From the NCBI RefSeq assembly GCF_002288925.2, contig NW_022097993.1, forward strand, positions 11,367,443-11,431,442: a stretch of 64,000 nucleotides of DNA. The letters are read 5' to 3'. How positions within the stretch are numbered: position 1 is the stretch's first letter; every line of letters begins with the position of its first letter. The stretch comes from Delphinapterus leucas (lineage: Eukaryota; Chordata; Mammalia; Artiodactyla; Monodontidae). Below, piece by piece: positions 49,035-60,757 of this stretch. A program made the translations under genes and the position numbers. The notes below the pieces were generated by a model. It was not told the origin of the DNA and did no database searches. It saw only the letters and a list, made by a program, of their open reading frames with translations.

Positions 49035-49680
49035 TTACTAAGAGCAAAAGCCCAGCTCCTTGCCACGGCCTGCAGGGCTCTGCTCCACATCCGCTGCTCT
49101 CACACCCGGCCAGCCACACAGCTTCCTGCAGCTCCTTGAACTTTCCACCTCAGGTCTTGGCACTGTCTGCTTCCCCCAGATTTCCACAGAGCTGGTCCCT
49201 CACCTCTTAGTTCTTTGCTCCCAGGTCATCCTTGCGACGTGGCTTTCTCTGACCTCCTCACAACACTCCCTAACCCCTTCCCCTGCTTTCTTATTCTCAG
49301 TTGCATGTATCACCACCAACCATTCTAAGACATTTATTTTGTTACTGTCTTTGTAATAGATTGCAAGCTCCATGAGGGTAGAGGTTTTTGTCTATTGCAG
49401 GGGTTGGCCAAGTTTTCCTGTAAAGGGTAAGAGAGTAAATATTTCAGTCTGGCACAATACTCTGTTGTTGTAGAATAGTCATAGACAACATGTAAGCAAA
49501 TGAGCGTGGATGTGTTCCAATAAAACTTTATTTACAAAAACACATGGACCAGATTTGGCCTAAGGGCCATCGTTTGCTGAGTCCCAGTCTATTGTTTTCA
49601 TTGGCTATCTCCAGTGGCTACAATAATGCCTGGCAAATTATAGGTGCTCAAGAAATACTTGTTCTAATTTTTGGCCTGAG
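49035..49680 (+). repeat. L2 LINE 3' part, split by hAT MITE
   Basis: Plus-oriented L2: gctccttgccacggcctgca, ccacctcaggtcttggcact, gattgcaagctccatgaggg, then after the hAT insertion aatgcctggcaaattatagg and gtgctcaagaaatacttgtt. The hAT element lies at 49398-49586. Confidence 0.8.
49398..49586. mobile_element. hAT-type MITE (189 bp) with 8-bp TSD
   Basis: Starts caggggttggccaag and ends tttgctgagtccca, degenerate inverted ends. A perfect 8-bp duplication gtctattg (49390-49397 and 49587-49594) is the hAT hallmark. Excising it and one TSD rejoins the L2 host. The internal text (aataaaactttatttacaaa) matches a widespread mammalian element that I do not name with certainty. Confidence 0.85.
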
Positions 49681-49850
49681 CTAACAATTAAAATGGAATT
49701 AAGTGTAACGCTTTGAAAAGGTACCAGGCAAATGAAGAGCCTGTACTAATGAGGAAAACAGTGTGATCTCATTCATTACTGTACTTTTAGACAAGGATCA
49801 ACACCAAAACTGTGGGATTAATTATGTCTCAAAAATTCTTTAGGATCTGG

Positions 49851-49852
<2 letters not shown>

Positions 49853-49881
<29 letters not shown>

Positions 49882-50059
49882 GTGGTACGCGGGCCTCTCA
49901 CTGCTGTGGCCTCTCCCATTGTGGAGCACAGGCTCCGGACGCACAGGCTCAGCAGCCATGGCTCACGGGCCCAGCCGCTCCGCGGCATGTGGGATCCTCC
50001 CGGCCCGCGTCCCCTGCATCGGCAGGCGGACTCTCAACCACTGCGCCACCAGGGAAGCC
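49853..50059 (-). mobile_element. CHR-type SINE with internal deletion
   Basis: Minus-oriented CHR SINE with a 28-base T tail (49854-49881). Compared with the other copies it lacks about 17 bases in the head (ggcccgcgtcccctgcatc, with the gggcacgaaccc segment missing), which removes most of the B-box region. The TSD is short and ambiguous (ctggtg at 49847 and 50060). Confidence 0.9.
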
Positions 50060-50149
50060 CTGGTGGTGTTTTTAATCATGATTTTTGTTACTGTTGTTGT
50101 AGAGAACACAAGACAAAAATTTCATTAGTACTTTGAAATTATTTTGCTG

Positions 50150-50387
50150 AAAAATTTTTTAAAATGCAGGTCTATAAAAAGAGTAACATAACCAATGATT
50201 ATCTTCCCACAGCACAGAATTAACAACTGGTAGTATTTTGCAATATTTTCTTCAAGTCTTTTTTAAAATAAATAAAATGTTACAGATTAAATGGGAGTCC
50301 TTTCTTGTAGTCTTGTTTCCCTCACTCCTCCTGAGGTGTAACCACTCTCACGAATTGGATGTCACCCTTCTGGTTCATGTACTCAAT

Positions 50388-50426
<39 letters not shown>

Positions 50427-50556
50427 TACATATATATACATATATATTTATATATATGAATAACTAAGTAGTGCCCCGTATTTTGAAAGTTGTAAAAATT
50501 ATTTTTTGTATGTATCCTTTAACAAATTTTTTTGTACTCAATATTATGTTTTTAAG
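50150..50556 (-). repeat. Old L1 3' region
   Basis: The + strand reads agcacagaattaacaactgg, atgttacagattaaatggga, gtatcctttaacaaattt and gtactcaatattatgttttt, the antisense of an old L1 3' UTR. It hosts a CA/TA microsatellite and is cut by the SINE at 50568. Confidence 0.55.
50389..50458. repeat. (CA)n / (TA)n microsatellite
   Basis: Alternating CA from about 50390 to 50418 followed by an imperfect TA/CATA run to 50458. Likely length-polymorphic. Confidence 0.95.
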
Positions 50557-50567
50557 ATCTATCTTTG

Positions 50568-50770
50568 GGCTTCCCTGGTGGCGCAGTGGTTGGGACTCTG
50601 CCTGCCGATGCAGGGGACGTGGGTTCGTGCCCCGGTCTGGGAAGATCCCACATGCTGTGGAGCGGCTGGGCCCGTGAGCCATGGCCGCTGAGCCTGTGCG
50701 TCCGGAGCCTGTGCTCTGCAACGGGAGAGGCCACAGCAGTGAGAGGACCGCGTACTGCAAAAAAAAAAAA
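50568..50770 (+). mobile_element. CHR-type SINE, short form
   Basis: Plus-oriented: gggcttccctggtggcgcag to accgcgtactgc plus an A tail. TSDs agatctatctttg (50555-50567) and agatctatccttg (50771-50783) differ at one of 13. It is opposite in orientation to the copy 0.5 kb to its left. Confidence 0.95.
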
Positions 50771-50796
50771 AGATCTATCCTTGTTGGGAATGTTTG

Positions 50797-50828
50797 AGAG
50801 AGAGAGAGAGAGAGAGTGTGTGTGTGTA
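50797..50828. repeat. (GA)n(TG)n microsatellite
   Basis: About ten GA units pass directly into five TG units shortly after the SINE. Confidence 0.9.
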
Positions 50829-51974
50829 GATAACATTTCCAAATAAAAATATTTCCAAAGTAGCAAAATACGTAAGTACAGAAAATGTAATGCTATTTAT
50901 TTTATTATAAGGCACTCTCCATTGCTTTTTTCAGGTTTTCTGTATTGGGGTTTAGTGTTGCTCAAGTCTTTCACCCAAGAAAAGAACCAACGGCCCAAGG
51001 AATTCAGGAATTTAGCACCATTTCATTTTTCTCTCGTGGAAAACCTTTACCCTGTAAAATGTCAATTCAGTTATTAACATACGATCAGTGTTTCAACAGC
51101 GTAACTCACTTCCAATATTTCAATTTATGTAGCTAAATTTTAAAACACCTAGTTGGGGATAAAAGACTTCTGGTTACACAAAACATTAGTGGTCTCTGTA
51201 ACAGCACGATAATGAAAAGTATTTTTAAATGGAGTTTAAAATGTAAACTGAGCAAAAGCCGAAATTAAATCTGGGTCTACTGATCCCAAGTATCAGTTTC
51301 TTAGAGCTTTGAAATAGAGTATCCATTTTCAATAAGCTAGATATATGGTGACCTTAAAAAAGCCTTCTGTCATATTTCATAACATCAAGGAATGGGAGGA
51401 TAAAGAATGAAGAATCCTTTTGAAACATCTGCAGTCCATAAAACACTTCAAAAAATACTCTGTTGACCTATGTTATAAATAGTTTAGCCCTGATGTGCTG
51501 CTTGATAGTATGGCGTCTGTATAACAAAGAACCTCTCACAACTGTTCTAGAATACCAAATATTTGGGGGGACCCATTACAGTGAAAATGTATTCATCTAG
51601 CACTTTATTAAATGGAAAAGTCCACTGAATGGCACTTCTAGCTCCCACACAGTAGTGCTGACTTTGATGACCCAGAAGATGGGCCATCAGTGGCTGACCC
51701 AGTGCTTTCGTGCAAATGAGAAAAAGGTACCCTTCCTCCTGGTGGCTGCAGCCCTACACTGGACACACAGTTGGTTAGTGGGTCACAGGCTGGATTTCAG
51801 CCCCTGAACACCTGGTGACTGGTTCCTTTCTTCAGGCCAAAACTATGCTAGGTGACAAATCCACAAAAGTCTCTGGGATTCTAAAAGAACCACTAAACGG
51901 TTTCCGTGGCTTTAGTGCTAGTGGATTTTGTTGTGCTCAAAGACTTGGAAATTAATTTTGTAAGTATGATATCA

Positions 51975-52190
51975 TAAATAGTGGTCATTGAGCCCTTGTT
52001 GTGTGATAGGCCCTGAACTGGTTGTTTACACATATATTTTTCTAATCATCATTTGGGGATAGGCATCATTAGCATCATTTCCATTGTATAACTGAAGAGA
52101 CAGAGGCTCAGAGAAGGTGGGTAGCATTCCCTGGGTCACAGAGCCAGGGTTTACCCAGGAATCTGCATCACTCCAGAACTTGTGACCTCC
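51975..52190 (-). repeat. MIR SINE
   Basis: Reverse complement of MIR: ataactgaagagacagaggc, tcagagaaggtgggtagcat, tccctgggtcacagagccag. Confidence 0.8.
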
Positions 52191-52679
52191 AAGGGTTTTC
52201 ACTGATGAGGTGATGCACAGTTTAACATTTTATTAATACAAAGTTCAAGGAACCAGATCCCCATATGAGACATTAACCAATCAAATGATAAATGGCCCTC
52301 CTTCCATTGGCTGGGTTTGTGGGTGGCCTTGACTACCACCACCCAGGCCACTCTACAGCAGAAGAAGCATCTCCCCCACCAGCTAACATTCACATGCACG
52401 AGTTGTAGTCAGGGAGAGCAGGAAAGGTGAAGGGGTTGGGAGGGAGTGAATCAAGGCAGCCGCAGACTGAGGAGGGCTGGGCAGAGAAAACAGGCAGAAT
52501 AGCTTCTGACACCACCCATTTTCCTCAAGATTGGTTAAACTGTTTTGTATATTCTGTTGTATTTGTCTAATTCTTTAAAAAAAAACAAAACTGATTGTGA
52601 TCCATTAAGCCAATTTCTGACCTGCTAATTGGTCACGACACAAAGTCTGAAAAACGGCTATTGTGGGACCAGGGTTTGG

Positions 52680-52825
52680 CAACAGACTTCTGTTAGAACC
52701 TGAGTCTAAAAATTTCTTGCTCTGTGATCCTGAACAAATCACTTTAACTTCTTTAAGCCTCACGTCCTCATCTGACAAGTGGAGAGAATAATCCTTAATA
52801 CAGGAGGATGTTGTGAGTAAACAGG
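52680..52825 (+). repeat. MIR SINE
   Basis: Plus-oriented MIR: tctgtgatcctgaacaaatc, actttaacttctttaagcct, cctcatctgacaagtggaga, gaggatgttgtgagtaaaca. Confidence 0.75.
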
Positions 52826-54135
52826 GTAATACAGAATTACCATACCTATTATTTTTATTGCTACAATAGTGCATATATTATTGTTATCACTGTAATATAG
52901 CACCAACAGTTGATGAGATGGTCCCAAATCTGGCAGTTTTGTGATCAAGTCAGCTTTAGCCATCTCAAAACTAGTCATCATCTTACCCAAAGAACGCTGG
53001 TCAGCGTGCGCCTAAGCTGGGCATGAAAGTTCTCTTCACAGACCCTTCCTGGGCTACCTTCAACTGTATCTTCTTGTTTGCCTATCTATACACCTATACC
53101 CATCATATTGTGTAAAATGGATGTTCAGGCCTTAAAAAGCTAAGTCAGACTCTTGGTCACACTTTACCCATTAACTTCCATTTTATCTTCTTCCCGGGGG
53201 GAAAACCAAGAGTGAGAGAGGAAGGCACTTTCCTCTTAGAATGGTTTCTCAGAGACTCCGTTTACAAAAAGACTCCATTTACAAAGTCACTTTTAGCCTC
53301 ACTAGTTGTCTTGACCTGCACAGAGATTCCAGAACTAATTTAGGCATCAGGAATAAAGCAGAGCAGGCGGTAAAACACATTACCCTTCCGTACTTTACAT
53401 ACAATACAGCTGCTAGCATAACTGCATAGCTGAGAACTCACTGCATATTTTCATAGTTGATTCCTAGAGTTGACCTGGCTAAATGCACATTTCTCGTAAT
53501 TATTACAAGGCTAACTAGTTTTACAAGCTTAATTAGCATTACTTAAATAAAATAAATTCTCTCTGCTGGTGATAAAGTGTTTGTTATTATAGTTTTTGCC
53601 TGTAGTCAGTGTAACTCACTAAGTCAGTGGTTCTCTAACTCCGTGGTGGAGGACTGGTTTGTAAATTTTCCATTTGTTGTAGACTGGTACTTTTATAAAC
53701 TACAATAAAACTGAATTACTAGGAAAAAAGAGATAAGAACATACAGAGTATAAGTCCTAATGTTTACTATTGGATTCAACAGACATAAAATTACACTTTA
53801 ATAAATATCAAACTAACAATGGAGGGGAAAAGGAACAAAGTACAAAACTGTACAAACTGTTGAAAGTGAGTATATATGCTGATAAAAAAAGATTCACTGT
53901 TATACTTGGAACTTTTTGTTGTTTTGCAGTTATAATAAAAAGTTATGAGTGAAATAGTGATTCCACATATTAAATGTCTATATACACTCTCTGAACAAAT
54001 AAACACTATTATATCAGTGTTCAAAGTTTTTAATGTAAAAAAATGAGCTTGCTTTTTGCTTGCTAACATATCTAACCTAGGTTGAATTGACAACAATGCT
54101 ACTTATGTAAATCACCCCTTTTCCCACAGGATCTT

Positions 54136-54616
54136 TGACACTGAGGAATTGTAATAGGCAAGGGCAAATCTGACTCCATATTGGCTTTGTCTCTTTTTCT
54201 TTAACCTTTGTATCCTATTGCTTTTGCTACAAATTAAGAATGTTGCCTATAGCCTGAAACGTACAGGAGAACCCATTCTCAAGGCTCTGGCCTTTAAAGG
54301 TTGCAGATCAGAGAATAACATTTGTCTTGTTGGAGGTTTATGGGAATACTGTGACCAGACTTACATGGACAGCTACAAGAACAAATAATTCTTGCACCAA
54401 GAAGTTTACAGCAACCAACCATACCTCTCCACCCCTTTTATTATGAAAAAAAGCCTGAATTTTAACTTGGGGAAGATGGTTCTTTGGGACATTAGTCCAC
54501 CATCCTCTCGGTCTGCTGGCTTTCTGAATAAAGTCGCTATTCTTTGCCCCGACAACTAGTCTCTCGATTTACTGGCCTGTTGTGTGGCGAGCAGTGTGGG
54601 CTTGGGCTCAGTAACA
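54136..54616 (+). repeat. Solo LTR (ERV1-like)
   Basis: An LTR-like unit with a polyadenylation signal aataaa at 54527-54532, the R/U5 phrase ctctcgatttactggcctgt and a 3' end gctcagtaaca. Such LTRs are common in cetartiodactyls. No gag, pol or env sequence adjoins it, so it is a solitary LTR. The exact 5' end and TSD are not clear. Confidence 0.65.
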
Positions 54617-54949
54617 CTTGTAGTGAACAACTTTATCTATACTGCTTCATTTTTTGTTTGAATGACTTTCAGTATAGAAATCAGTTTAACACAGGTATGT
54701 TGAAAGGAATGGACTAAGACCTTTCAAACTGGCTTCAGCAAACTCAGAAGAAAATCAACATCATAACTTCTTTGATAATTGTTGTGAAACTATGGGAATA
54801 TATTGTAACAATCTGTAGAAACTTCAGTTTTTACTCTTCAAATTTTTTTGGCCATTGGAAAACAAACTGCATTCTTTCTTTACATGGAAGTATTGATATT
54901 ATTAAAAATACTGAAGATATGAGACAAAAAGGTTTCTTTTTATTATTTT

Positions 54950-55590
54950 TTCTTCTCCCAATTTCCCCCATCTCATGGTCCCTGGTAATCACCATTCTAG
55001 TCTCTGTTTCTATGAGCGTGGCTGTTTTAAATTCCACATATAAGTGATATATGGTATTTGTCTTTCTCTCTCTGACTTATTTCACTTATCATAATACCCT
55101 TAAGCCCAACCACATTGTCCCAAACAGCAGAATTTCCTTCTTTCTCAAGGCTGAATAATATTCCACTGTATGTGTGATATATCTATATCTATAAAATATC
55201 TTCTTTATGCATTAATTCATTGAAGGACACTTGGATTATTACCATGTCTTGGCTATTGTGAATAGTGCTGCAGTGAACATGGGGTGCGTATATCTCTTTG
55301 AGATCCTGTTTTCATTTCCTTTGGATATATACCCAGAAGTGGAATTGCTGGATCATAGGGCACTTTTACTTTTAATTCTTTTTGAGGAACCTCCATTCTG
55401 TTCTCCGTAGCGGCTGCGCCACTTTACATTCCTGCCACAACTGAAGCAGGGTTTCCATTTCTCCACATCCCCTCCAACACTTGTTATCCCTTGTCTTTTG
55501 ATAATAGCCATTCTAACAGGTGTGATGTGATAGATCATTTTAGTTTTGGTTTTGATTTGCATTTCTCTGGTAACTAGTGATTAGTTTCTT
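54950..55590 (-). repeat. L1 ORF2 end / 3' region
   Basis: The + strand shows antisense L1: ccctggtaatcaccattcta, aggctgaataatattccact, gtcttggctattgtgaatag, tatacccagaagtggaattg, ttttgatttgcatttctctg. Its right edge coincides with the insertion point of the CHR SINE. Confidence 0.9.
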
Positions 55591-55603
55591 TTTTTTTTTT
55601 TTT

Positions 55604-55795
55604 GTGGTACGCGGGCCTGTCACTGTTGTGGCCTCTCCTGTTGCGGAGCACAGGCTCCGGACGCGCAGGCTCAGCGGCCATGGCTCACGGACCTAGCCAC
55701 TCTGTGGCATGTGGGATCTTCCCGGACCAGGGCACAAACCCGTGTCCCCTGCATCTGCAGGTGGACTCTCAACCACTGCACCACCAGGGAAGCCC
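55604..55795 (-). mobile_element. CHR-type SINE, short form
   Basis: Minus-oriented CHR SINE after a T tail. The body runs gtggtacgcgggcctgtcac to ccaccagggaagccc. TSD tagtttctt at 55582-55590 and 55796-55804 (9/9). Confidence 0.92.
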
Positions 55796-55959
55796 TAGTT
55801 TCTTAACTTGCAGAAACAGTGATTTGATTCCCTAATTTTAACATTCCTAAATTGTTCTCCTTGATAACCATCAAAGTACCTCACTATGCAATAATTGTTG
55901 TTTTGACCGTTTTCCACATTATCTCAAAAATTTTAAATCTCACATTTGGCATATTAATC

Positions 55960-56460
55960 TTACAAATTAATAATTTTTACCGTGTCATTAAGCCTACTGT
56001 GTAGTTCAGCTGACGTTCCTTTGCTAGCAAGACTTTCTTGATGAAGGAAGCAGAGTGTTGGTTTACATTCTCCTGTAAGCTCCCTAATCTGGAAAACTGC
56101 TCCAGAATAGTTCCCTACCATTGCAGCTTCACCATCAGAACATATTCCTGTACAAAAATTGAACTCCAAACCATGTTTGTTGACAATGTTTTTGCATAGT
56201 TCAATGACTATGTTCATAGTTTTTTTTTTTAACAGCTCACAGTTAGCTATATTTGTGGGCAAAGAAGCGGAAGAAAAAATTCTTCCTAATATTACTATCA
56301 TCTATAATTGCACATTTACCAAAACAATTGCAACATGGGCATTACCTGTGCATTTGTCAAGATGCAGCAAAAATGTTTTGCTAGTTTTGTTTGCTCTCTG
56401 AGTTGGTATTAGCTTGTTTTTTAAATATGTCAAGCAATGGAATCATTGTCACATATTCAT
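55960..56460 (-). pseudogene. hAT transposase remnant (Charlie/ZBED5/SCAND3-like)
   Basis: The minus strand encodes 113 open codons at 55960-56301 including CSDGEAAMVGNYSGAVFQIR, then CKPTLCFLHQESLASK and NDTVKIINL. These match the conserved core of hAT transposases of the Charlie/ZBED5/FAM200/SCAND3 group, where C-T/S-D-G precedes an H-R/Q-E-x-L-A-S-K motif. Upstream, across an in-frame stop, LHLDKCTGNAHVAIVLVN resembles the LQLDES(T)D segment that carries the first catalytic Asp. The dimerisation domain and BED finger are not recognisable. Stops and frameshifts make it non-functional, and nothing suggests domestication. Confidence 0.78.
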
Positions 56461-59275
56461 TCAATATTTCCAAGCAAGTATCTTTCACGTCATCTTTCAC
56501 TAGTGCCTTCGCAATTGCATGTTTATTTTCCAGCCTCAGAAATCTAAAGTACTACTTTAAAAGACATCTCCAAAACATTAAGGTTTAAATATGAGTTACT
56601 GAACTTTGCTTCCGTTGCCTTTTAAGTCAGTGTTCATGCTTTCAAAACTGTTTTGGTTTTGAATTTATTTTTGTTTCCTGTGTAAATGTTGCTTATGTCG
56701 TGATGATTTCATTGCTTCATTAGCCAGTCCACATCTGCACAGAACATGCAATGATTTAATACTTCACCTTCAATTGGCTGAACTCAGTATATGAGTGATC
56801 ATACTTCCTAGTAAAACTAGTATCAATTCTTTTGGTCTTTGTTTATTTGCAATCACTTCCATGGACATCAGGTAGTTTGTTTCTACTGAAAACATATGTC
56901 CAAAAAAACCCATGAAGCTTGTTTCGCCATTAGTTCATTAGGGTTAAAAATGAATAATATAAATTTTACTTCCCTAACTTAATTTAAAGTTAAAGTAATA
57001 AAAACTTATAATAGAAAGTAAATGATTTGGGTTTCTCAGATTTTTGTGGATTATAATTGACAAGCTAACCTTAAAATGCCTCGTGTTGTACTGTGACCCT
57101 ACTGCTCATAACTTGTAGGCAGCTGGCACGCTTATGACTCTGCGTGTTTTTCAACACACCAACTCATCTGTAGCCTGCTCTACTGGATAAGTCCGACAAT
57201 CACATGCTTGTTAAATTGTTATAAAAGTTTCTAAACACATATTTTCAATTTCTGTGCTTATCATGGTCCAGTAACACTTTGAGCACCACATTTGAGTAGC
57301 ATCGTATTACACAGCATCCATGGTTTATTAATGCTTATATCTTTTATAAGGACAACTTTTTCAATTCTTCTCCTTTCTTTTAGGTCCTTTTAACTAGGTG
57401 GAAAGTAGTCTATGCTTTAAAAGAAAACAAACACAAGGCTAGTTTTGAGGAAAATACAGATAAGGTAGGGCCTATTTTATCTAACTTTGTCTCCTTTCCT
57501 ATTTCTCTATCACACAGGTCTCCCAGGGATGCTGTAGGCACATGGTCCATGACAGTCCTCGTTTTGTTGGCTGACTCGTCCCCACCTAATTGATCATCTG
57601 TCTTAGTGTTGGTTTAGCTCATTACAACATCTCTAGAAAGTGATGATGCTGACATTTTTGTAACAGAATCAAACTGAGGTTGATTAAGTAAAACAATTCT
57701 AAGTCACAGAATATTTTCCAAGAGTGTTCTAATTTGGTTTTTCAGGGAAGACTTTCAAAATCTGAACATGAACGGTAATAAGATCTGAGAAAGTTTCATA
57801 GATTTGTTCAACTTTGAAATTATGTTATTGCTAGAAAATGTGTCTAATTGTTGGAAATGATGTGGCAGGAAAAGAAAGCAAATAAATTGTTTTTGAGAAA
57901 ACTCATTATAGGTAATTAGGTTTACAATTGAATAGCAAAATATAAAGAAGGAGTATGGAGGTGGAGCATAAGGCAGATAATTAGGAATGCTGTAAGTCTT
58001 AAGAAGAAAAGATTTAAAATAAAGCCTCATCCCACTAAATGCTGTGGGGGAATTCACTTTTTCATTTCTCTTTTTGTTTGTTTTATTTTTTCTTATATAG
58101 ACATTATCTAATAAAAGTATATTAGACACACTCCTGTCATGCAATTTTGACAAAATAAAAGAGAAAGGGAGTAGGGCACCATTTTCAATATTAAATTAGA
58201 AGCATAACTTCTTTTGAATTAGTAATTTTTATGCCATCTCTTGTTTTACCTTGGAGAGGTTTTATCGCTATGGCAAGAACTGCAGAGAAATACACCATAT
58301 TAATTTCCATCAGCTCCCAATGAAAAAGATTTTAAGCCCATAGAAAGTTAGCAGGATAGTATACAAAAATTTATAGGTATAACCACAAGGATTTATTGAT
58401 AAAAAGACACAGGCAGAACTACTTATATGGTAAACCATACCCTTGACATTTCCTAGATTGGGAATTATGCTTAATTAGCATGCTTCAGAAATTTTATATC
58501 ATTTCCAAAAAAAAAAAAAAAGAATGACAGTTTCCAGAATGTGTACAGAGATATAAAAAGTGAAAATTGCCAAAATCAATAAAAATAAGAACAATTTAAT
58601 TTTGGCGATATTTTACTCTGACATCATTTACCTTATATCAATAAAATGAAGTTTTCCAAGAAGTTAGGATTGTATTCTAGCAAAATGGATTTATAAAACA
58701 AAGTAAATGAATTCAGACAAATGGCTGATAACAGAAATATTCTCTTAAGATACCACTGGTAATTTACAAAGGAAAAGAGGCATGGATAGGAGTAAAACGA
58801 GGTGGCTGCATTTCACCAGCTGCTTGAGGAATCCAGCAAAACTCTGAAATTACAATAGACTTTTTTTTCTCCTAATGCCCTGCCCACCCGACATCTATTT
58901 TAGTTCAGCTTCCTCTAACTTCTATATTTCTCTCTGTTTTTACTTGATTGAATTGGGCTTGCTGTTCATGGAAGAAGGAAGTAGTAGGTGTAAATCTCCG
59001 TGGCCTGAAAACAATGAACAGTCTTGAGACCCTTGCCTCTTATACACAGCAGAAGTCTCATGAAATTATATCTACACTGGAAAATCCTTTCTGTAAGAGA
59101 CACATAATGTCTTGATTCCTACTTGTCCCACAAAGTGAGTGTCCATGCCCCTCCTCTCTTCCCATATGTTCTCATCTTGTGTCTTATCTTTCAACCTCCT
59201 CTGGTACTTCTGGATTGCTTATTACTATAAGTAATAATCTACGTTGCTTGCAACTTCAGTTTCCCCCTATTTATT

Positions 59276-59318
59276 TATTTATTTATTTTTTTTTTAATTT
59301 TTTTAAACATCTTTATTG
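59276..59318 (-). mobile_element. Ultra-short L1 3'-end insertion
   Basis: About 43 bp: a T-rich stretch (antisense poly-A) followed by aaacatctttattg, the antisense of the last bases of a cetartiodactyl L1. It is flanked by an 18-bp TSD agtttccccctatttatt at 59258-59275 and 59319-59336. Extreme 5' truncation; no coding content. Confidence 0.8.
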
Positions 59319-60757
59319 AGTTTCCCCCTATTTATTGACTTCCTTGCCTCAGTTTGCAAATGTACTCAGTTAAAAAAAAATATTTTTCTTGACCTCTCCA
59401 AATGTGATCTTACGCCATCTCTCTTTACAGCTCACCTTCTGAAAAGAATAGTCTATAGTCCTGTGGACAAAGAATGTCATCTCTATTGCAATAAACAACA
59501 AATGTTGCCCTCCATCAAGCCATCAGCCACGGTAGCCCTGAGGGGAATTCAGGATAGAGAAAAACAGGAAACATTCTGTATTGGGTACTGGCCGTAGGTA
59601 GTTACGATGCATACCTTAGGAGTAATTTCAATGAGCCCAGATTTTTGAATCTTCCCATAAACAGAAAAGCTCTAAAATCATTAGCTTGAGATGTCTGTTT
59701 TTTGTAGTTAGCAGTAATCTTTTGATGTTGGACTACATTATTTTTTTCAGCAAAAACTCCTATATATCTTGATTCCTCCCTTACCTCTTTGGAGCAGTTC
59801 CTCAGAGCTATCTGAGAGGCTGTCTCCCAGGCTGTAGTCCTTAGTAAGGTCACCCAAAAAAACATAACTTGCAAGTTTTAGGTTGTGTGTTTTTTTCAGT
59901 CGACACCTCCCCACGCTGACTTTCTCAATACCTACTACACTCCCAAGACCTGTGAAAAGTCATGCCTATGTCTTCACAGCACAGCCAGTCTTAGAAACCA
60001 GCCTCATCCAAGGGCATCAATGGCTTTTCCTCAGCCCTCATCTGCCCTGATGCATTGGAAGCACTTCCTATCAGGTGATCATCTCCAGTCTCCTTCAAAA
60101 CTTTCCTCTAGTTCTATTTCTCTTATACTTTTGATTCTCTCATTCACCTAACCACCTGTTCTTACATATAGGCTTATCCTAATTTCAAAGTCTACCCTCA
60201 GCTCTTTCCTCCCCACAGCCTCCCCCTTGGGTCATCCTACCCACTCTGATGGCTTCATTTATCACCCACACATTGATGACTTTCTAACAGTAAACTTTGT
60301 CCTTTTTCCTATGATCTTGATTCAAGTTTTAAGGGGCTGGTACATTTCCATTTTCAGAGCCTTTCCGCAGCTCTGATGCTTTAGGCTTCAAACTGACTCA
60401 TCTCCAAAAGAATGTTTTCCTCCAGCGTTTTCTACTTTGGTGTACCACCATTTCAGATTTGGTACTTCAGTAAACACTTTGATGCATAAATCCATTGCCT
60501 TGTTTCTACTCATTCTCTCTCCTTGATGTCTGTCCCACCTGATCATATCACTTGTTTTTACCAGCATGATCTGAGTTCAGCCTTTTATTACTTATGGATT
60601 AGACTAAAAGAATAGTTCTATCCTCTTCTCAGAATTGCTGGTTTTGATATTATGTTTATGTGCAGATGATTTCCTACCACATTTTATGTTTGCCTTTACT
60701 GGTGAGCTTTCCCACTCATAATTTTCTTGTTTCTAGTAGTGGCCTTTTCTTTTCCGC

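Larger units (their letters stand above)
53625..57300 (-). mobile_element. Decayed hAT (Charlie/ZBED-like) transposon, invaded
   Basis: The left end cagtggttctctaactccgt looks like a hAT terminus. The right end is less clear (about 57265-57300; reverse complement gatgctactcaaatgtggtg). Between them lies a minus-strand hAT transposase remnant (55960-56460). The element is interrupted by an LTR (54136-54616), an L1 fragment (about 54950-55590) and a CHR SINE (55604-55795), so the original element was much shorter. Limits are approximate, and the right end and TSD are unproven. Confidence 0.5.

Noticed and set aside
58246..58275. Short segment with acceptor-like and donor-like edges on the minus strand
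   Set aside because: Thirty bases with no collagen pattern and a stop in one frame. Splice-like dinucleotides at this spacing occur by chance.
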